DNA of 64,000 bases, from assembly GCA_015680905.1 (NCBI GenBank), contig CM027377.1, positions 22,716,501 to 22,780,500 of the forward strand. Direction: 5' to 3'. The number at the start of each line of letters is the position of its first letter. Position 1 is the stretch's first letter. The DNA is from Coptis chinensis (taxonomy: Eukaryota > Streptophyta > Magnoliopsida > Ranunculales > Ranunculaceae). Positions 24,212 through 35,459 of this stretch are shown piece by piece. The notes beneath the pieces were generated by a model. It searched no databases. It was not told where the DNA came from and saw only the letters and a list, made by a program, of their open reading frames with translations. The position numbers and the translations under genes are program-made.

Positions 24212-25221
24212 GCCATGTTAACTAGGGATACAAATTACGAGGAGATTAGGGGCGTTTTCAAGAATCTAACTATAAACCTTCCTTTCCTCGAAGCTATAAA
24301 AAGCTACCACACCATGCTAAGTTTCTTAAGGAATTGTGTACTACTAGGCGTAAAGACAAATATACCGAAAGACGCCTTTTAACGAACAATTCCCAACCTT
24401 ATCCGAACATAATGGAATTGTTAAGTACAAGGACCACCGGTAGATCCTCTTGTCTAATGCACCTTAGGAGATTCCTATCGACCACCGCATTATTAGACAC
24501 GGGGGCTAGTGTTAACTTACTCCCATTTTATTTGTATAGACAAATAGGTCTAGACAAAATGCAACCCACTAAAATGGCGTTGCAATTAGCGGATCGGTCT
24601 ATTAAGTATCCTAAGGGTGTAGTCGAAAATGTGTTGGTAAAAGTGCGGATTTCTACTATCCGGCTGATTTTGTAGTCCTCGATACATTAAGCTAACGACT
24701 CTCCCGATCATTCTAGGGCGTCCTTTCTTGGCAACCCCAATGCGCTCATTAATTGCCGTGATGGTTCAATGTCCATGTCTTTTGGCCATCTTGTTGTTGA
24801 AGTCAATGTTTTTAAAACAAGGACACAGTTACCCGATTCGTCTATGGATGGAGAGGTTAGCATGATCGAGAGCTTTGCTCGAGATTATTTCAACAACACG
24901 TTCCCTGATAGTCATATGCCGAAAATTCTTTCCTTTGGAAAGTCAGACTCCAACATTTTCATTCCTACACTAGTCGATACACATATTATTGATGAGGACG
25001 GGATAGATAACTTTCTCAAAGATGTAGAGGACTACCATAGTAATGTGGATATGACCAATCTTGATGAGGAATTTGATGAGTTTCTTCGAGTAGGTGACAA
25101 TTCACCCTATCAAGAACTAACTTGCACAACATCCACCTCGATTCCCCTCCTTCCACCCTTTCAAAGGAACCTCGAGTTTGCACTCGAGCCTCTTGTTTCT
25201 CCTGTGCTTCATAATTTTTAA
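24212..25221 (+). pseudogene. Athila-like protease relic of element B
   Basis: The retropepsin active site DTGAS is intact at 24496-24510 (LLDTGASVNLLPFYLYRQIG), followed by MALQLADRSIKYPKGVVENV. Downstream, after frameshifts, SMSMSFGHLVVEVNVF continues into an acidic 150-codon tail ending at 25221. The N-terminal EEIRGVFKNLTINLPFLEA block lies at about 24238. In Athila elements reverse transcriptase follows this point; here it is absent. Confidence 0.75.
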
Positions 25222-26594
25222 ATCCTCCTAGCAAGCGGATACTTCGGAAGGACAACCTATTTGACACCTTCATTTTCAGAACCGAGGCAGTCCCTACACA
25301 CATAATGAATGAGTTCGATGCTAAAACCACATCCTCATTGTGTACAAGCTGTCTTTCTACAACTTATCCATATCCACCATATTCTCCACAACCATTCACT
25401 TTTCCACACTTATTTACTAGAACACCCACTCATTCAAAATGAAAAAAGAAGGTGCATGATAGGTTACACAATAGGGTTATCCAACTTCGTTTGGATTCCA
25501 CTAGGTCAGGTCGTGAGGGAAATCTTGGTGTTTGATTGTGTTTGGATATGTTTTCTGTGATATTTATTTATGGAATGATCCACAACTATTTGGTTGTTGA
25601 TATATGATCAACTGCATGTTCATACATATGTTTTAGATAAAGTCTTGAGTATCTGACTATAAACGACTCAAATTTCTGTGTTGGTGCATTTCCTTTCATT
25701 CCAATATATTGGTGAATGCACCATTAAGGTAACCGGGCCCTCCCTATGGAGTGTGTGGCTGTAAGTACCGGATCCTAAGTCCACGGTTCACATAGTTCAC
25801 GTTTTCCACTCTTGCATGTTTTCTCGGATTTTTGAGTCATGTTTCTCTATGGTGTGAATTATGTCATTATTGCTTATTGTTTTTCCTTCTAAAACTAAAA
25901 TAAAAAATAAAAAAATAAAATAAACATAGTAATCTAGGAAGTCTCGAATCGACTTTAAAAGACCAATTTGCTAAAACAAATTTTGAAGCTTCGTTGTAAA
26001 AATTTGTTTGGGGGTGGGTGTTAAATTTCCATACTAAAATGTTTTATGTCCCATTAGAGTTGCTTAGGCGTTTTATTGTATTACGATTCGGATTGACATA
26101 ATCTATTAATTTAGATTTCATTCGCTTTCGCGATAACTTACGTCATGCACGCGCATTTCGAGGCGTTTTCCACTATCACGTATGTCATCTGAAGTCGGAA
26201 TAGAGTGTTTTATGGATCATTGGATAGGAAATTCTCTCCTGATCATTTCCATATTTCATTCGCAAAAATCGGACCGTAACGGCTAAGCGGGAATTTTGAT
26301 TTGAAATTCAGCGAAAAAAAAATCTAAAAAATCAAAAATTTCGATTTTGGGCTTGGGCCAACCAGCCCCACCAGCCCATGGAGATGCTGGCCTTACCTTC
26401 TTTAGCAACAGTTCATCGTTCTTCCATCTTCCACCGCCATTAACAAGCTCAAAACCTAGAAAAATAAAAATTAAAAAGAAATACCATAAACCCACGCCAA
26501 AAAAATCAAATCCCAACCCCAAATCGACTTCAAACACCAACCACCACAAACACCACCGATTTCAACCACCAAAACCCACCGAAATTTACAAAAT
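25222..26594. other. Element B spacer after protease
   Basis: Mostly non-coding. It contains a polypurine-tract-like TTTGTTTGGGGGTGGG at 26004-26019 and A-rich tracts. This is the position where an autonomous element would carry reverse transcriptase and integrase. Confidence 0.5.
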
Positions 26595-27253
26595 TTGGTG
26601 CTGTGCCGCCACCACTCCACCACCACCACATCACATTTCAACCCTCACTCCATTCCAAAAACTAGATGGGTCAACGCCGAATCATACCGGAGCAAGTTTT
26701 CACTGCCGACCATTTCGCGCCGTTTTACGGTGACGAAATGGCTAGTAGAGACTGGAATAGTCTCTGGTACTCGACCGAGGACTTCTACCACGAAGACTTG
26801 GTCCGACGATTCTACAACACTAGGGAGTTGGAGGGGAGTAGGATTTTTGTGATGGTCAGGAAGAAGAGAAGGGAGTTGACTACGGGCCTGTTGGCTGAGA
26901 TTCTAGGCATTCCGCCTAGAATCAATCTGGATGCCACTTTACAGGATCCTCAGTTTGACGGGGTTGAGCCCTTGATGGGCATTACTGTCATCAATGGGAG
27001 CTACAATCCAAACTCCCATTGTGTTCGCCAGGCTTCCCTCAGGACCAACCAACTGGCTACAGCTCAGTGGATTGGTCGGAATGTCCTAGGCAAGGACAAG
27101 GTCAGTGACATCGGTCTGACCTGCCTCCACGTCCTCTGGGTACTCCAGGAGCAGAAGTATGATTTCTGTATCCTGGAGTTTTTGCTGAACATGATCAGGG
27201 GGTTCGGAAGGTCTTTGGCACCTCTTCCTGTGCTTATCACTAAGATCATCTGA
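26595..27253 (+). pseudogene. Plant retroelement accessory ORF (putative plant transposon protein domain)
   Basis: From about 26666 the frame reads WNSLWYSTEDFYHEDLVRRF, then SRIFVMVRKKRRELTTGLLA with LGIPP, and ends SLAPLPVLITKII. An N-terminal W..LVRRFY segment, a region expected to bind at the start of a long helical domain, and an LP..LIT.I end resemble the uncharacterised domain found in gypsy/Athila-type plant elements after pol, in the env-like position. Assignment is by overall pattern only. An Arg/Glu-rich frame (27341-27745) follows, separated by a stop. Confidence 0.5.
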
Positions 27254-27340
27254 AGATGAAGGCAACTCCGGCATCTGAGAGGATTTACATTACCCCGCAC
27301 GGAACCCGCGATCTATAGGGAGTGTGTCCAACAAGTTTGG

Positions 27341-27745
27341 TTGAGGGGCGAGGATAGAGAGGAAGAAGAAGAGGAGGCCGGGGACAGCAGGATGATTCGG
27401 AGGAGGATGAGGAGGATGGGACTTGCTTTGATACGGATGCCTTCCAGGTGTTGGTCGATCTTTGGCGCACTATGCTACATAGGGGCATCGCGTTCATTCA
27501 ACACTCTCTGTGTAGACCTCCGGACTCGACAGCGACCATTCACCACAACTTCGAGATCCGCGCCCAGGGAGGATGAGAGATGGGAGCAGCGGCGGGCGAG
27601 ATGGAAGCCCAGCCGCCGGTTTAGAGTGGATATGCTAGCACGCTTCCCACCTCGCATTCTGCCCGGGGACACAACTACGAGACATGAGCGTCGTCGGCGA
27701 AGGACGGCTTCTTTTGGACCTTCGGAGCCCGTGAGCCACCACTGA
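27341..27745 (+). pseudogene. Arg/Glu-rich tail of the element B accessory ORF
   Basis: A 134-codon frame rich in Arg and Glu (EDREEEEEEAGDS; later MLARFPPRILPGDTTTRHER). It is probably the continuation, after a frameshift, of the ORF ending at 27253. No known family. The antisense frame is equally open, so confidence is low. Confidence 0.35.
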
Positions 27746-28629
27746 AGTTCAGGCCCTCCGCCACCCGATGGCGAGGTGTTTAGAGAGGATGAGCGTGATA
27801 GTCGTGTTATTTGTGTTTTATAAGTTGTTGTTTTATTTATTTTGTTGTCTTTATTGTAATGTAACTTTTATTTCCGTAATTTGAATTTTGTAAGTGAAAA
27901 GGACCTCGAATGAAAAATTTTAATATAAGGGGTTATTTTCAGTTTGTGTGCTTGTTTTTCATATTGACCCCCACCTTCCCAACTTGTTTGGGGGTGGTTT
28001 GATTATGTCAAGTTGTATTTTTATAAAAACCCTAGTGTTAGAATTTCTCATGAGTAAGGTGAAAATATGGTAGTTTAGGCATATCTATGATTGAGATTCA
28101 TTGTAGGATGAAATCTAGATTAAATAGGTACATTCAGTCATAAAATCCAAATAAGAGATACTGGGTTTGAATTAGAATCCAGGAGATGAGTTGTTTCCGT
28201 TTTCGAGTTTGGAAATTTTAGGATTTCCTGAAACTGCCGTAATTAGTTTTGGCAACCTTCCGATCCATTCTAGCAACTTTAAACCTATATAAACTTGATA
28301 CAATCTATCCTCACAACTCACACTACACCTAAACTCCATCACTCACCCTTCACACCCGCGATTCCCACGTTTAGTCTCCATTTTCACAAAATCGCAACTT
28401 CGGGCCAGCGCTTCTAGTTTAGAAGCCACTCGCCCATTTCTGTCGTCGAAAAATTTGCTCGAAGCGCCAGCGCTTCAAGTCAAGCGACCAGCTAAGTTCT
28501 TGGAATTCTAAAAATACAAAGAGCCTTCTCGATCGAGCGCGCAGCGCCTCGACTTCTCCGGACCAGAAATTTTCCAGTTTTTTCGTAGTATCCGGATCAT
28601 TCGCAGCTATTCCAAAGCGTAATTTTGAG
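27746..28629 (+). other. Element B non-coding segment with PPT-like hairpin, TATA and second GCGC cluster
   Basis: At 27968-27998 CCCCCACC pairs with GGGGGTGG around TTCCCAACTTGTTT. The downstream arm reads TTGTTTGGGGGTGGTTTGAT, matching the real 3' PPT/LTR junction. CTATATAAAC near 28287 followed by a C/A-rich leader (ACAACTCACACTACACC) looks like an internal promoter. GCGC words recur at 28405-28560. Confidence 0.45.
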
Positions 28630-29562
28630 ATGACATCTCCAACATTGATACGGAACAGTCTTTCGAAGATTTGTTCCAAAGCACTACTTACGGTGCTTGG
28701 TTTCATGAGTGATCACATCGTTGGTTGGGAACCTCTTATGGTAACACCGGTGAACTTTATTCTCCAAAGACTTGCATCTTATTTTTATAATAACTGCATT
28801 TTCTTTGAGACCGGATGGAGAACAAGTGTTCTCCATCAACATTGACGATGAACCAATGGAAATTACCGGTTCTTGCTAGCATTTGTTCTTGGACTTGCTA
28901 TGCCCGGCTGAGATACAAGACCCATGGTGCTATTAGATTCGATAATATGCATGTCTATACTTATGAGTCTTTGCCGCACGAGGCTTATGGGGCGGCATTT
29001 TCCGTGATTGAGGACCAAGGGGACTATAACGCGTTCCCTTGGTAGCCCCGTCCCATGAACATAGGAACTGTTATGTTTTGGATTATGCTAAACATTTTAG
29101 GGGAATGGCGTTTTCTTACGTGAATGGCGCCACTTGCAGGCGTTTTCCTTGCTTTAGCCAATGGGCGCCCGGTTCTATGACCTTCCCGGGACTTTGATGT
29201 CTAGTTTAGCACGAGCCCATACCATGAGGCATAAGTACCTTCTTATGCCTGTTCTAATTTCACGTATTATGCTATGTTTCTTTCCTGTTTTTTGTACACG
29301 CTTCACGGGATTGGATTAAGGTAGACGGGTCGCGACCCACCAATAGTACTATTCGATCTTTCCGTTGCAATGACTTGGCATGGGTGGCGGATACAACCTC
29401 ACCGAGGTTAAGCCCTACACCCCATCAGACCAAGTGGCACTTAATAGGTTAGCAATCATAGATGATAAATGGCGTGAAGCCTGGCAAATTATCATAGCAT
29501 GGCAGGACGCGAAGGAACCTCACTTCTTTATAGAAGTAGAGGATGACGAAGATGACGAATAA
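28630..29562 (+). other. Weak open frames of element B, unrecognised
   Basis: Frames at 28630-28845, 28815-29045 and 29380-29562 are broken by stops between them. The last ends in an acidic run (EVEDDEDDE). No family was recognised. They may be one decayed ORF downstream of the TATA-like site at 28287. Confidence 0.3.
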
Positions 29563-30204
29563 CAACGGGAGTGGAGGTAAGTTTAAGTTCTGTTAGTGTC
29601 TGCTTATGTCCTAAGCAATTTAATTATGTTAACCCCATAATGGGTAGAACTCTTATAGAGTTGTGTCAGTTTTTATTTCCTATATTAGTACGTTCTAACT
29701 TTGTTTTGCAGATGTTCCTGAAATTCACGCGTTTCAATGGTATTTTTCCTACCCTCTTTATTTAAATGCTTTGAGGACAAAGCATGCTTTTTGTTTGGGG
29801 GGGGCATAGAAACACGTGTAATTAAGACATCTGTTACGATATAGATAGACATAATATGCATTTGTTTTCTAGTTAAAATTTCAAAAATTTAAAAATATAA
29901 ATAAATAAGTCATGCTATACACTTAGGAATATTGGTATTGTATCTTTCTCCATGCTTTTAACAATCTAGAAGTCTCACATAGTCATTTGCATCGAATAAT
30001 GGTTAGAAACTTAGGTTAATAATGTAGGTAATAATCTTTGCATCTATCTATAAATATATTACATGAGTATCTATGATTGTTAGCGATGAAGTTTTCAAAT
30101 CTAGGCTAGAGTACTTATTCTACAAATCCTCGTGAGAATATAGCCTAAAGCCTTATATGAAATAAACATTTGAGAAATGACACAAGGGGAGAAGTAAAAT
30201 CCGG
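29563..30204. other. Element B spacer with PPT-like module
   Basis: Contains GAGGACAAAGCATG followed by TTTGTTTGGGGGGGGCATAG (29773-29809), a second version of the module directly before the 3' LTR (31360-31389). Otherwise AT-rich without coding content. Confidence 0.5.
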
Positions 30205-31389
30205 ATAGAGAAATCACACGTCCACTTGCTTGATCACTAAACCATATCCTAAGTGAGAATTTAGGCCGCTTTTGGATCGATATAGCCGGAAATTCAAACC
30301 TATGAATTATTTTCCTAATTAGTCCCACTCGAGCCTTTCATTAGCCCTTCCATAAACCACAATTCCTTTACCCTGTTACAAAAACAAAAACAAAATAAAA
30401 AAAAAAGAGAATAAATCAACCTACCCAATTTAGAATAAGTCCGAGAATAGAATGAGTGAAGAAAGAAGAGAGAAAACACGTGTAAACAAAAAAAAATTGT
30501 TAGTTGCTTGAAAATAAAGAAAAGAAGTTTCCATCCAAAGAAAAGAAAAATAGAAATAAAATAAAACTCCAAAAAAAAAAAAAGAATAAAAGGGAGTCAA
30601 AAGCCAAAAAAAAAAAAAAGAAAAAATATGGCTAAGGATGGAAACAAAGTATAGAAGCAAAAAGAAAATAACAAGGTTTTCTCTAAGTTACATAATCTGA
30701 AGACTCTATTATCTCGGACTTGTCCTTTTGAATATCCATTTCCTTCCTTCTTAAACCACCTCCTAATCCCCGTAATACCTAATAAAGACCTCTAGCTCAA
30801 TTAGGAATAGGTGAGTGTGATAGTAAGTGGCGATGTGTTTGATCGACCCTTTCCTTGTTGTCATTGAGATTGTAAGGTAAAGTGTGCCCACTGCATTAAT
30901 TGGAGTAGCTTAAACTTGAGTGCAAAAATCAGTGTTGTTTCTTGACTATTATTGTGAGAACCTACTTAAGGACGCTTATTCCGAAGTTCTCGAAAACAAA
31001 CCTGCTAAACATTTGATAGTACTACTCATTGTATATATGTTTATTGTAGATGATTGATTATTATGCATATATTAACTTAGGGTTTTGACTGGTTATTCTT
31101 ATGTAATTGCTAGAGAGATGTATAGATAGTTGAGCATGAATAAGGAAACAATAGTTTTATTTTCTTAGTCGTTGTAGTATAGATGAAGTTTGTGAGTACC
31201 TTCATTGGAAAACTCTCACGAGGCTATAACTCGTCCACTAGGGAATTCCTAGTGGTTTAAGGCCTTGTTGCATATGGTCAATGCAATCGCACTCAGCGAA
31301 ACGAGAGTAGTTAGAACTCCATTTTTGGTCACTTATTCTAATTTCTCATATTTGCTTGAGGACAAGCAAAATGCTGTTTGGGGGTGGTT
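30205..31389 (+). promoter_or_regulatory. Conserved 3' noncoding domain of element B, ending in the polypurine tract
   Basis: It starts near GAGAAATCACACGTCCACTT. It includes a long purine-rich A/G tract (about 30370-30670), a hairpin pair at 31217-31254 and, finally, GAGGACAAGCAAAATGCTG and GTTTGGGGGTGGT next to the LTR. The same domain precedes every other LTR of the family (39824-40985, 47430-48616, 56116-57212) at high similarity despite lacking an ORF. Confidence 0.75.
31217..31254 (+). ncRNA. Candidate structured RNA: two adjacent hairpins (element B copy)
   Basis: Stem 1 is ACGAG-GCTATAA-CTCGT and stem 2 is CACTAGG-GAATT-CCTAGTG, separated by CC or less. The copies at 40813-40850, 48444-48481 and 57034-57071 keep both. 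Where a stem base changes (ACGAG to ATGAG in F; CCTAGTG to CTTAGTG in both C copies) a G.U wobble preserves pairing. A cis-acting role in the element RNA is inference. Confidence 0.5.
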
Positions 31390-32786
31390 TGATAAGAGCC
31401 CAAAACTGTAGTTTTAACCCCTTAATAATCATACTGTTAGACCAATTATGTGAATAATAAGTAAGAGTTAATACTGATTACGTGTTTTATGCATTTTAGG
31501 CTTCAAAGTCCATTATGTGCGTAAATGCCATTTTTAGCGAAATAAAGGAGCAAAAGTCAGTTGAACTTCCTAATGCCATATCTTTGGACTCAGACCTCGG
31601 AATGAGGCCTACCTTATGTCAAAACGACCGGCGCGGAAAGAGCTTTGCAATGGTCCAAGCCTTGACCCAATCAGAGGAGCAGAAGTGGACGAAAAGTCTG
31701 TGGAAGCCAGCTGCAGCTGAAGAAGAGGCCTTTCTCGATTTGAAAGAATTGGGTTTTGGGCTTCGATTCTCTCGGCCCAAAACATGGCTCCAAGCCCATG
31801 CACGTTTTTGGATCTGAATGTATAAAACAAAAGCTTAGCTCTTCATTAATGGTAGATAAAGTAGTTAGAAAATAATAGTTAGCTTAGAATAGAAAGTAGC
31901 CATTAAAATAGCTTCTAGATCTAGTTTTATTTAATTGTTTTTATTAAGTATAGTTTCAATATCTAATTCATTTCATTAGATTAAACCTTGAATCTTGTTC
32001 TTCATTTGATTAGATCAATAAAGTAGTATTCTTTATCAATTTCGATTTTGTCAATTCCAATTCTAGATCTAATTTCAATTCATGTCCTTAGTTCAATTTA
32101 GTCATTAAATTAGATTTCATTATTGTTTAATTAAATAAATTTCAATGCTTTATATTATGTTTAGTTTTAATATAAATGGAAATGATTATGAATGATTCAA
32201 GGCTAAACCTCCATTAGAGGGGGTTGTGAAGCCTTGATGAAAGCTTGATTCGATTATCGTGGAGTCGTCCGATTTTTCTATTCCACTCTAGAAATGATTA
32301 GTTCACCATGAGAATGGGTTTAATTGTTCACATGCTAGTTATGAATTGGTAGAAATGCCATGTATAATTAGGGATTAGGAATAACCAATTGTTCTCTTGA
32401 AGCGGTTCAATTCGATTACTGACGATTAAATCGTTAGTGGATTAAGATGAGTTATAGTGGAATCAATCCCCCTCTAACTCCTTATCATAGAATCAACGTA
32501 GCATTCCCTTAGTATTACGATAACCGACTAGTTGCATCTTGTGGGTAGTTGCATCGTAGTATAATTCCCTTCGTAAAACTCTCATAGACTTAAAAGCGAC
32601 TAGTTAGATTAGAAAACATCCATGCTAGAGCACTAGGAGTGGAACGAACTTCGTACTCCATTCTATTTCGATAGATTCGAGAGTTGAAGATTTGATAACT
32701 TAGGCACGTAAAAGTAGAAGTTTAGTTTACTTACGTTGTGGATTCATCGTTCATTTCGTAGGTAGACTATTCATTTATAGTAATCA
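31390..32786 (+). repeat. 3' LTR of element B
   Basis: Starts TGATAAGAGCCC right after the GGGGGTGGTT tract, has TATAAAAC at about 31821, and ends GTAATCA, followed by the GGTTT duplication. It pairs with 20474-21864. Confidence 0.9.
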
Positions 32787-32791
32787 GGTTT

Positions 32792-33214
32792 TAATTGGGA
32801 ATATCGGCCTTAGGCGGTGCCTCACCAACTCGCTTCAATCCAATGTTTCCTAGAATGTGTCTCTTTTCGTGCACTGCACGAGAATCAATCTGGTCACACT
32901 ACTTTGCAGGTTCGTGATACTCGAGGCCCGAGGGTAGGCTATTCTCAAGCGTTATTTCCGGGTCACGATCTCCTTGGAAGTACACTTTGGGATGCTATTA
33001 GAGGTCAAGCCATTTAAACTTATAGAGTTCTAGATGCATGAGGTTGGATATTAAATTCAAAGAACTATACTGCTTCTTTTAAGTATTTGGGGATTATTTG
33101 GCCCTGTTTATGAAAATTAAGTTCAAAAAACATAAATTGAAGATCTTCGCTTAATTCAATTGCCATTGTGATACATTTCATACATACTGACACATCAATA
33201 GAATCTTAAAAATT
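32792..33214. other. Helitron interior after element B
   Basis: A 66-codon plus-strand frame (32817-33017) includes GPRVGYSQALFPGHDLLGS. The residue pattern looks coding but I recognise no family. It may be another captured fragment. Confidence 0.3.
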
Positions 33215-33510
33215 GTGAGAATGTACCGGGCATGTGAGGGAGCTTGCACGGAAAAAGAGGGCGCAGTAGGCCTTTTTGAATTTTCCAATGGATTCAGACT
33301 CTTTGCTTCCAATTTAAGTAAAAGCTCATTTTTTTTTTGGACTGGGAACCGGAACTTGTGCATGCTGCAGCGACCACAAATATATTTATTGATTGGAATC
33401 AAGAAAATAAAGCAATAACTTTTACAGTTTTTACAAATAAAAGTTACCTTTAAGGCAATAGCAGCACCATAACCTTCGTACCAAATAGCATGCATAAGTT
33501 TACCAGGCAT
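33215..33510 (-). pseudogene. Captured 5' fragment of a quinone oxidoreductase-like gene (chloroplast-envelope type), with intron
   Basis: On the minus strand exon 1 (33510-33448) encodes MPGKLMHAIWYEGYGAAIAL plus K and ends at a GT donor. The intron runs 33447-33365 and ends CTGCAG. Exon 2 (from 33364) encodes HAQVPVPSPKKNE, LLLKLEAKSLNPLE and, after a shift, WKIQKGLLRPLFPCKLPHMP. The order and motifs match the N-terminus of zinc-free MDR-family quinone oxidoreductases such as the chloroplast envelope protein. An A10 run shifts the frame in exon 2, and nothing of the NADPH-binding domain remains. The retained intron shows capture at DNA level, as expected for a Helitron. Confidence 0.75.
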
Positions 33511-34013
33511 AATAAAAGTAACTTTTAAAGTGTAGAAATGGAAAGTTCTTACACTCTTTTTTGCAGAAACTCTTGCAGAAGGCATATTTTATGAGACGGA
33601 GATTATAGTAGGTACCGCTTTTTATTTCTACCTAAAATAACCACGATGAGTTGTCATTTTTTGTCTTTTTGTGTGGTGAAGTGCCAAGTGCGGCACGGAT
33701 ATGCCAATGGTTGAATCATGACAATTGATGGCTTCAACCCAATGTTTTTTTTTTCAACGGAGAAGACAACGAACGAACGGTTAAATTTTTTTTTTAATGG
33801 GGAAACCTCGAAACGGTCTCTTTGTTTTATGTTTTCTGAAGACGTTCAGTTTTATAGTGATGGGAATGCTTTAAATTACCGATTTACCCTTTTTATGAAG
33901 AGCAAAAAGAAAGTGGCTGTCTAACTTTCCGGTACCCTTCAGATTAAAAACTGTGTTAAAACCGGAAATACGGGAACTAATTGGAAAATCTGGTATCCGC
34001 TTTATATATAAGA
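33511..34013. other. Helitron 5' region
   Basis: Non-coding. The minus-strand Helitron starts at 34013 with TCTTATATATAAAGCGG. T-rich tracts (33747, 33786) are present. No promoter was assigned. Confidence 0.4.
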
Positions 34014-34485
34014 TAAGTGGTAGGGGTGTTTGTTTTTTCAAGTACTTATAAGTGGCGACATTACAATTTTATTCATATTTTAATAACACATGTACTCTAT
34101 TGTCGAAATTAATGACGATCATATAAGAAATCAATTTAATGGAAGTAGAATAAATTCATATAGACCATGCATTAAACAATCCACAATAGACATATTGTTT
34201 ATTATGATAATCATGAAGTGCTATTGGAAAGACATTAACTTCTTCTCATTGTATAAACTTATTTGCTATTTGGTTAGTTACGTAATTTTATATGCGTTCA
34301 TCGGTAGTTATGTAATTTTATGTCTAATCCCAACTTATAAGTTGGCGTAAGTAGGATTTTCTCACTTACAACTTTCGGCCCTACTTATAAGTTTTTTTGA
34401 CCGTTGGCTACTTATAAGTGGGAAAAAATAAATGGATAAAAACAAGTGGTCCACCACTTACAAGTGCTTATAAGTGGTCTAGCAC

Positions 34486-35459
34486 TAGGGGTGGGCAATG
34501 GGCCGGGTCGGGCTAGCCCGGCCCTAAACATTTAAAGCATTTCAGTTATTAGGGCTGGGCTAGCCCGGCCCTAAAATCCCTATAGGGCCGGGTCATAAGT
34601 CTAAATTTCAAGCTCTGACCCTACCCTAAGCCCTCTTTAACAGTTTAGGGTCGGGCCTATATATTTTCTTCTTTTTACTACATCAGTTTTAAAACTCATT
34701 TATATTACAAAAAAATTTCAAAGATTTGCAAACTCAAAGTTCCACCACTTTGAAATTTGAATAACAACCAATCTAGTAATAATTCTTGATAAGTCCAACA
34801 ATTTAAAATGCATATCCACAATCTAATAAACTGAAGTACATAGAGACTCATATTTATATTTCAAAATTACAGTTAAAATGCACAAGACACATTTTCGAAT
34901 GAGCTTTCACTGACATAAATCCGTTATTTCTTGTACTCAAATATCACCAAAATTACATTTAACATTGAAGAACACAAAGACAAATAAGAGTATGGAATGA
35001 GTTTTTACTGACGTCAACCTATTTTTCATTAGGCTAGTGCCCAGTGCTCATTATTGTTCTTGGCGACTAGGTTAGACAGGGAGTTGTGAGGTGTACGTGA
35101 GTTGTGAGATAGAAACAATTAGGTTTACAAGTTTTTATGATATAAGACAAGTTATTAGAAGTACCCATACGGTAAGTGATCGATAAATTACAAAGGACAG
35201 TATTATTTTAATTGAAAATATGTAACAAGGAGTTGGATAGTTTTAGTTATGTATTTTATAGTGAAATTATAACTAGGGCTTGGTTAGGGTCGGGCCTATG
35301 TTTCAGAACCTTCATCGACCACCTCTTTTAGAAGGCATTAGGGCCGGGTCGGCCCTGCCCTAAACTCTATGAGGGCTTTAGTTGTGAAGGCTTTATAGGG
35401 ATTAGGGTCGGGTCGGTCAGAGCCGGGTTAGGGTCGTTAGGGCCAAATTCCCACCCCTA
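34486..35459. mobile_element. hAT-like non-autonomous DNA transposon, 974 bp
   Basis: The terminal inverted repeat TAGGGGTGGG at 34486 matches CCCACCCCTA ending at 35459. A perfect 8-bp target duplication, TCTAGCAC, flanks it at 34478-34485 and 35460-35467. Subterminal regions hold GGGCCGGGTCGGG / CCCGGCCC-type inverted repeats at both ends. No transposase frame. The 8-bp duplication and TIR are diagnostic of hAT. Confidence 0.9.

Larger units (their letters stand above)
20474..32786 (+). mobile_element. Element B: complete non-autonomous Athila-like LTR retrotransposon, 12.3 kb
   Basis: LTRs of 1391 and 1397 bp begin TGATAAGAGCCC and end ATCA. The 5-bp target duplication GGTTT is at 20469-20473 and 32787-32791. 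Just inside the 5' LTR is a degenerate TGGCGCC-type primer site, and a GGGGGTGG polypurine tract abuts the 3' LTR. The internal region has gag and protease relics (22680-25221), a plant-retroelement ORF (26595-27253), other weak frames and a conserved 3' noncoding domain. No reverse transcriptase, RNase H or integrase motif was found, so the element is non-autonomous. The highly similar LTRs indicate a fairly young insertion. Confidence 0.85.
14194..34013 (-). mobile_element. Helitron (reverse orientation) with captured gene fragments, interrupted by LTR element B
   Basis: On the minus strand the 5' end reads TCTTATATATAAAGCGGATA (from 34013). The 3' end has a short hairpin (CACGT, loop GCAACG, ACGTG) followed by CCCGTTTGCTAG (ending at 14194). 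The flanking bases on that strand are A and T, the Helitron target dinucleotide. The host sequences on either side join to restore ACTTATAAGT, a motif repeated in the invaded transposon. Rep-protein relics on the same strand (15599-16670) confirm the class. Without element B (12.3 kb) the Helitron is about 7.5 kb. No helicase domain was recognised, so it is probably defective. Confidence 0.75.

Noticed and set aside
30315-30660. Phe-rich minus-strand frames
   Set aside because: They are the antisense of the purine-rich tract in the conserved 3' domain of element B, not genes.
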